DNA from: Magicicada septendecula
Lineage: Eukaryota > Arthropoda > Insecta > Hemiptera > Cicadidae
Direction: 5' to 3'
DNA: 64,000 bases
Assembly (NCBI GenBank): GCA_034769895.1
Contig: CM068373.1
Span: 436,895,080-436,959,079, forward strand
Part shown: in pieces, positions 57,954 through 64,000 of the stretch
Layout: the number at the start of each line of letters is the position of its first letter
Position numbering within the stretch: the stretch's first letter is position 1
Made by a program: the position numbers and the translations under genes
The notes under the pieces: model-generated
Databases searched by the model: none
Told to the model about the DNA's origin: nothing
Seen by the model: the letters and a program-made list of their open reading frames with translations, nothing else

Positions 57954-59937
57954 ATGGAGAATGATGTGAGTGTAGTTTCTGAGCAAGGAAAGAGTTCAAA
58001 GAAAAGAAAGTGTTACGGACACATAAGTGATGCATCAAAGAAAATGAGGGCCCAAGCCCATGAAACAGGAGATAACTGTAAGTGTTCCAAACTCAAATGT
58101 TTTAGTAATATTACCCAATGTGAGAGATGGCAAATAATTTCACACTTTAACAATCTTCCTGATAGAGACACTCAAAATTTACATCTGAGTGGTTTGATTG
58201 AGAGCAGTCTAGTTAAGCAAAGATACAAAAGAAACGAAAATGAGGACTCAAGGCTGCATTCGTATTGTTATAAATATAAAGTAAGAGTAACTCGCAATGA
58301 TCATTTGCACGAACAACAAGTTTGCTACAAAGCGTTTTTAGCCTTACATGGCATAACGGGTAGGCGACTTCAAACAATTCAAGAGCAACTCGCTCATCAT
58401 GGTAAGGTGTTACCTGACCAACGAGGAAAACATTCAAATAGGCCACATGCATTGACTGATAATACAAAAAGTAAAATACACGAATATCTGCAATCTCTCA
58501 GGGGGAGGAAATCACATTATTCATTAGGAAAATCAGACAAAATTTACTTGCCAGAGGAGCTCAATGTAAAAAAACTACATGAACTTTACACGGAAAAAAA
58601 TCCTGAAAATCCTGTATCTTACCATAGTTTTCTAAAAATATTTGAAAGCGAATATAACTTTGGATTTGGTTACCCACGTTCGGACACGTGCAGTAAGTGT
58701 GATGAATTTAAGGCAAAGAAACAAATTTTGAGTCTTGAGTTGTCAAAAACTTCAACTCCTGAGAAGTTACAAGAGTTAGGTAAACAACTCAAAACCTTGG
58801 AAACTGAACTCGAGTTTCATCAAAGAAAAGCTGCAACATTTTATGAGCGTAAGCGTTCTTGTCGCCAGTTATGCTCCAAAAAGGTAGATCACGAAGCCGT
58901 TACAATGGACTATCAGAAAAATTTACCAGTACCGAATATTTCAACAAATGTAGTATATTACAAGCGCCAGCTCACTGTTCAATTGTTTAATATTCATGTT
59001 TTAAGTACTGGTGATTCATATTTCTTTAGTTATGACCAAACAGTTGCCAAAAAGGGTGCAAATGATGTTACTTCCATGCTTCATGAATATATATTAAACT
59101 TTTTGTCTCCTGAAGTAAAGTTCTTGTATGTATTCTGTGACTCTTGTGGAGGACAGAACAAGAACAACACGCTTATAAGATACCTGCACTATGTTGTGCA
59201 TAAAATCAAACGTCTTTATTCCATCACTGTCACATTCCCCGAACGTGGACATTCCTACATGGAATGTGACAGAAATATGGCTCTTATTCCCAAGAGAAAG
59301 ACTGCTGAGTTGCCACAAGATTGGTATGAAGCCATAAGAGGTGCAAGAGCTAAACCGAGTCCATTCATGGTGATCGAGTGTGAACAATCAATGTTTAAAG
59401 ACTGGACCAAATTTTTTAACACAGTTGGGTATTACAAGAAAAAACTACCTGTACCAATAAGGCCAATAAAGGAGCTGAAGATTGAAGAGATACATCCTAG
59501 AACAATATCTCTTCGCACTACTTACAATGGACATTGGCAATCAAGTGTTATTACTGAAAGAGAATCTTCACAAGGACTGCAGCCAGGAGAATTTTTCTAC
59601 CCAGATGAAGCTTACCAAGGACGTATTCCAGTTCCACGTGCTAAATGGAAAGATTTACAGGTAACTTTAATATTGTTTTTAAAATATATTTGTAAAATGT
59701 TCTAGTAAGTCTTTGGGTGTTTGTTCACGCGCGTGTGTGTATGTGTGTGTGTCTGTGGTAAACTAGATACCCTGTCTTAAAAAAAGGAAGGTTTTGATGG
59801 GCGAGTTTTTTTCATTTTTATAAAAAATAAAAAACCAGCTTCTCTGGTTTCAGGATTTGACACCTTTTTTACAATCCGAAGAGGCAAAGGAGTTCTACCG
59901 GCAACTGCCACACACTGATGCTCCAGACGAAGACTAA
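57954..59937 (+). CDS. DDE-type transposase-like protein, 596 residues, two exons
   Basis: Exon 1 is 57,954-59,660 (569 codons, donor CAG/GTAACT) and exon 2 is 59,854-59,937 (27 codons plus TAA, acceptor TTTCAG). Phase 0, no internal stop. Visible parts: a basic N-terminus, a Cys cluster NCKCSKLKCF (41-50), CYKAFLALHGI (124-134), a CSKC knuckle (246-249), a long helix (about 255-300), then an RNase H-like segment with D319 (VTMDYQK), D396 (FCDSCGGQNKNN) and E437/D439 (GHSYMECDRN), the likely catalytic acids. Similar proteins with a D.CGGQNK...GHS block occur across arthropods as hypothetical or DUF7869-like proteins; this family link is from memory. Context within inverted repeats makes a transposase role likely. 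Confidence 0.82.
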
Positions 59938-60518
59938 GTAATTGGTCAAAGAAGATAGTTAATACATTCATACCTTTTTATGTAAAACATTGTATATCAT
60001 GATTTATATAATATTGTTTTGTAAAATAAATGTTCTAAGTTCAAAACAATGGGTAGTTCGTGTTTGTTTAAGAAAATTTTGCAAACGCACAAAAATCTAA
60101 ACTGTGCCAAATTTTGTTTAAATCATATTTAAACCAATAACACATTAATTAAATTGCTGCTTATTAGATAGAGCTGTCTAAAATCTTTCGCTATTTATGA
60201 TAACAACACCTTATAGGCATTTTAAGGAAACACGATGACATAACGATCATCGTTGTTTCCTCAAATCACATACATTCACCGTTTTTCCCCAGAATAATGG
60301 TACATATATACACATTTTTTTTTATAACTACCTAATATAATAACAAATTGATTATTAAAACTTATAAAATGCATACACTAGAGCCTACAACCTTGAAATA
60401 AAAAAAAAATTTTATAGTTATTGTGAAGGTTTTGAAACTATTTTGTTTTAAAGTTTAAATTTGCGTTTTCTCAGTTTCACGTTTTGAGCACCTTCATCGT
60501 TCGTCCCGCACACTCCTC
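59938..60518 (+). other. 3' flank of the transposase gene
   Basis: AT-rich non-coding end of the transposon. AATAAA near 60,027 is a plausible polyadenylation signal. The right inverted repeat closes at 60,518. Confidence 0.55.
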
Positions 60519-60735
60519 ATATGGAATTGAAGAATTTATTATTATAAAACCACAAAATTCCAAACAAATAGTAAGAACAACTTACAACTAATTATTTATG
60601 AGAATTAATTTGGAATTGAAGAATTTATTATTATAAAACCACCAAAATTCTAAAAGAAATAGTAAGAACAACTTACAACTAATTATTTATGAGAATTAAT
60701 TTGGAATTGAAGAATTTATTATTATAATACCTCAA

Positions 60736-61690
60736 AATTCTAAAGAACATACTAAGCTCATCTTACCAACTTTGATAATCCAGAATATAATTTTAAATGA
60801 AGCCAAATAAACAAATTTGAATATCTCAGAATTCAAATAAATAGTAAGGACAACTTACAGTACAGTTTGATAATGTTATTATGAATCAAGCAGATAAACA
60901 ACTGGGAATAAATTTCCAAATTCTAAACAAAATAAGCACCTCTTATTAAACACAGTTATGAACTTATTATTGGAATATAAAAGGAAGATGCAACATCCAT
61001 AAATTAGAAGAAACCATAGTGCTATAAAACGAATAAGAAAGGACAAATGTAGACAATCGACGATGAAAATAAGACAAGACTAGAAACGAATTTACTACAA
61101 ATAACCTGTCATGATTGTGAGAGAATCCACAACAACTATAGATACAAATACTTGTTATGTTTTAATTGAATGAAGATAGTGAATGAAAAAATGAAGATTA
61201 AGCAGTACTGATAAAGAAGGAAAGAAGATAGTACCAATTGAAAATAAAAAATGTTATTAATATCGCCACAAGAAAATAAACATCTGAAAGAATCAATGGA
61301 AAGAAATACTTAGATCTGAGAAGTTAAACTGAGTGAACAATCCCAAGAATGTATTATATTATTTTTATTTTATTTAGTCGTGAATAGACTAGTGATTAAT
61401 AAATGTGATTGACTGACGAGATAGCTCCAGCAATCAATATTATTTATGTGTTATGTATTGTAAGGACAGCGGGGTATTAGGTTAAGAGAGCCCCCCGACT
61501 GATTCCAGAATATATGGTGATTAATTTGTTAGGGAAGTAACATGTTCCAGGGATAGAACACTTATAATTAAAGACAAGTATACCAGATCATAATAAGAAT
61601 AACAAGTGATAATGTGAAAGAGAAGATAATTGATAATTTCAACAAAAACAATATTTTATTAAAATGATCAAATTTGGTGGCAGGGTAGTA
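60736..61690 (+). other. Non-coding 3' region of the young Gypsy-type element
   Basis: AT-rich DNA without a long frame, ending in GGTGGCAGGGTAGTA, the probable polypurine tract next to the 3' LTR. Confidence 0.6.
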
Positions 61691-64000
61691 TGTAACATTA
61701 CATTTGGAGCAACTTAATATCGTACCTAATTTAATGAAGACTTTGGTTAAGAAGTAAACAAGAAGAACAATATCTTCCAAGATGATAGTGAAGAGGAACA
61801 ACTAACCATTTTAGACTGACTAGTAAGACAACTGACCGTACCCAAATTAATGATTTAGGCTGTGATGCAAAATACCTTCAACCCCAATTATGACATGAAC
61901 TTTCAGTAATGACCAAACAAAGAATTAAAAAGACAGACGGCTTATGAACCAGGACTATAAAGAAACAAATGGTTTCATTTAATGTATCATAATATCCAGA
62001 TAATCAAAATACAAATTGAGGGATAATAGGCCCAAACATGTAATATTATGTAAAAGAAATATTGGTAAATGATTAAGTTAATTGATGTAATGAAAATATA
62101 AATACACCTGATTATAGATACATGACCCATACAAATAATTGTCACATATAGTGTTCATAGGATTGTCCAATAAACAACAAATAATAACATGGTCACAATA
62201 ACATTTATAACAAGAGTGAAGCATAACATAGACAGTGTCAGAGTAATTAATAAATTAACTGACAAAAGACCAATTAATTAGTGTAGAATTTGTTTTATAA
62301 AATGTGCATGTTTTATGTTTTAGCACAGTGTTTTATATCATAGTATTTGTGTTGTGTTTTTTGTATGTAGCAGATGATACAGTTAGTTTAAAGGAATATC
62401 AATCAAATGATATTAATTCCATTTTTTTATGTTGTGTTAACAAATATAACCATAGAACTGGTGTTAAACCATGATAAATTGATTGACAAAGCAGCATAGA
62501 CTATATAAGGATGTTTTGCTAAGTGTCAAACAATTATACAGTTTGAGTAAAAAAACAGTTATTTGTGCAAAGATTCAGTATAATCATAGCCATGTGGGCA
62601 TGAATTTAACTATTAGAATAATATACCTTTTGTTTTGTTAAAACAACGTTATATGTTAAACAATTTTGATGAGTGTTAAAAGTTAATTTAATTGTTAAAG
62701 ATATTAAAACATGGTGATGAAAATAATACCAGTACATAGGCCAGGTGAAACCAACTTTTGTAAATTTTGAATGATAATGTTAGAAATTTTGTAAAACAAA
62801 TGTGAAAGGGTAGATGTATTTATAGGTAATAATGTATACAAGAAAAATAGAAACAAAATAATACATATCAAGTTATTTAAGAAAATTTTCAAATAACAAA
62901 ATTGTAACATCTGTAGTTCTTAAGTAAAAGTAGGCATGTTTAGTGTCTAAATGTAACAAATGTAAAGATCAAAATAATGCTGATAATGGTTTTAAATTCC
63001 CATTCAGTATAGAAAAGTTATGTTAATTTAAAGATTTTGAACAAAATTTAGACTTTGGAATAATGAAAGTATATGACAATGTATATCCGAATTAGCCAAC
63101 CAGATTCCAAGTTTACCCTTAGCAACCAGAAATTTCGGATAAATAAAATGAGACTTCTTTGACAACGATCTTAGCGGATAGATGCGTTTGTAAAACGTCC
63201 TACATTATATAATATAAATTGTGAAAAAACGAAACAAACATATAAATACAGTTAGAGGTACACTACACGAACTTTTTACAATAACAGAAGAACACCCATT
63301 ATATAGATTAGAAGACACAAGAACCAGGAAGAAGATCCGAAGTGGACGTGGGACAAGGAAGAAGATCTGAAGTGTACGTGGGCCCTATCTTCAACCAGGA
63401 AGAATACAAGAAGAGGATTTGGTGATTTTGACATCTTATTATATTGTAATTCAACACCCACATTTGTATACACGACTTTTAAGCACTAATCAACTAAACT
63501 ACAGACACCATATCACACAAACACTAAGAACAATCACTAATAACACGATTTAAGATTGACACCTTTTCAAACACAACAAGAACCTTTGATTTACATAATA
63601 ATTATCAAAGCCTGAACTGGAACATAACCTTTTTAAAACTGTAACCACTATATAACTGCCGGTGTGCACGTTACACTCTAACATTGTAATATCCTTTAAT
63701 TGTAAAACTTGTATTTTGATTAATAGTGTAATATTTTGTTTAATTGCAACCATATACGCCCTGAGATAAATTATATTTTATTAGAAACGTTAACAAGAGC
63801 ATTGTTTTGGTCTGGAAGAAATACTGAATGTTTGGCTACTGCTGCCAACTGGTAAAAAAGAAGACTTATAATTTGCGCTACAATTGTGATTATCCTGTTC
63901 AAATTATTTAAAACAGTTAACCAGTTTTTTTTTCCGAATAAAGGATTCCTGTAAGGCTATATGTTTGATGGTATTTGTGTGTCGTTATTATTGCTGTTAC
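61691..64000 (+). repeat. 3' LTR, cut by window end
   Basis: Nearly identical to 51,821-54,132. If the 5' LTR boundary at 54,492 is right, this copy should end near 64,360. Confidence 0.93.

Larger units (their letters stand above)
57493..60518 (+). mobile_element. 3-kb DNA transposon with a two-exon transposase
   Basis: Termini AAGAGTGTGCGGGA and, on the other strand, AGGAGTGTGCGGGA form imperfect inverted repeats of about 26 bp that continue into AACGATGA. ATATG flanks both ends (57,488-57,492; 60,519-60,523), a 5-bp target duplication. The element encodes one apparently intact protein and lies inside the young Gypsy, so it inserted very recently. Neither the 5-bp duplication nor the AGGAGTGTGCGGG ends match a superfamily I can name. 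Confidence 0.85.
57424..60735 (+). repeat. ~90-bp tandem repeat, split by the DNA transposon
   Basis: Units containing AACCACAAAATTCTAAAAG and TTACAACTAATTATTTATG recur at 57,424-57,492 (continuing at 60,519), 60,546 and 60,635, with a period of about 90 bp. The transposon 57,493-60,518 interrupts the first. Function unknown; it sits between integrase and the 3' LTR. Confidence 0.75.
51821..64000 (+). mobile_element. Young deletion-derivative Gypsy-type element (3' LTR cut by window end)
   Basis: LTRs starting TGTAACATTAC at 51,821 and 61,691. Over the 2.3 kb visible in both, about a dozen differences are seen, near 99.5 percent identity, so the insertion is recent. Internal order: leader, gag (54,575-56,554), frameshift site, protease start (to about 56,960), an abrupt joint, integrase tail (to 57,425), short tandem repeats interrupted by a DNA transposon, and a polypurine tract (GGTGGCAGGGTAGTA) before the 3' LTR. 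RT, RNase H and the integrase core are deleted, so movement depended on a helper. Confidence 0.92.

Overview
The window is eukaryotic, AT-rich, repeat-dominated DNA, most likely from an insect or other arthropod with a large genome. The evidence is Ty3/Gypsy LTR elements, Penelope-like elements with GIY-YIG domains, a mariner remnant, a LINE remnant, MITEs, GT-AG introns, and a gene start of the acidic, IKEE-rich type common at the N-terminus of arthropod C2H2 zinc-finger proteins. I cannot name the species. No bacterial genes, rRNA, tRNA or CRISPR array were recognised.

Region 1 (1-45,099) is one giant palindrome. Its arms are about 15.8 kb before later insertions and meet at a 47-bp spacer (15,810-15,856). 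Each arm carries the 5' end of the same gene, with three matching exons. The two copies are transcribed divergently, away from the centre. Arm-specific insertions sit on top: a solo LTR (1,637-3,488), a Penelope fragment (11,885-12,990) and the retained body of an old LTR provirus (5,419-10,501) on the left; two MITEs (16,895-17,133; 17,376-17,907), the solo-LTR form of that provirus (21,045-22,149) and a 19.3-kb Gypsy element (24,929-44,265) on the right. The other arm supplies the empty site for each arm-specific insertion.

Region 2 (24,929-44,265, minus strand) is the 19.3-kb Gypsy element inside the right arm. It has 1,154-bp LTRs, a GGAT target duplication, a tRNA-Lys-type primer binding site, and gag, protease, RT, RNase H and integrase, all broken by stops and small indels. 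Its gag is split by an 8-kb compound element (34,281-42,241) with about 33 monomers of roughly 160 bp, GTCT-type microsatellites and terminal hairpins. This architecture recalls Helentron-associated (DINE-1/HINE-like) elements.

Region 3 (45,100-51,820) holds a LINE remnant and three head-to-tail copies of a Penelope-like 3' end. The middle Penelope copy is split by a 3.3-kb LTR element that has gag and protease remnants but no RT or integrase (46,969-50,252). A 0.67-kb direct duplication follows.

Region 4 (51,821-64,000) is a young Gypsy-type element whose 3' LTR runs off the window. It keeps gag, a canonical T TTA AAC frameshift site, the start of protease and the tail of integrase, but RT, RNase H and the integrase core are deleted. 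Inside it sits a 3,026-bp DNA transposon with terminal inverted repeats, a 5-bp target duplication and an apparently intact two-exon, 596-residue transposase. This transposon is the best candidate in the window for a live and poorly described system.

The only non-transposon genes I can support are the two divergent copies of the putative zinc-finger-type gene start.
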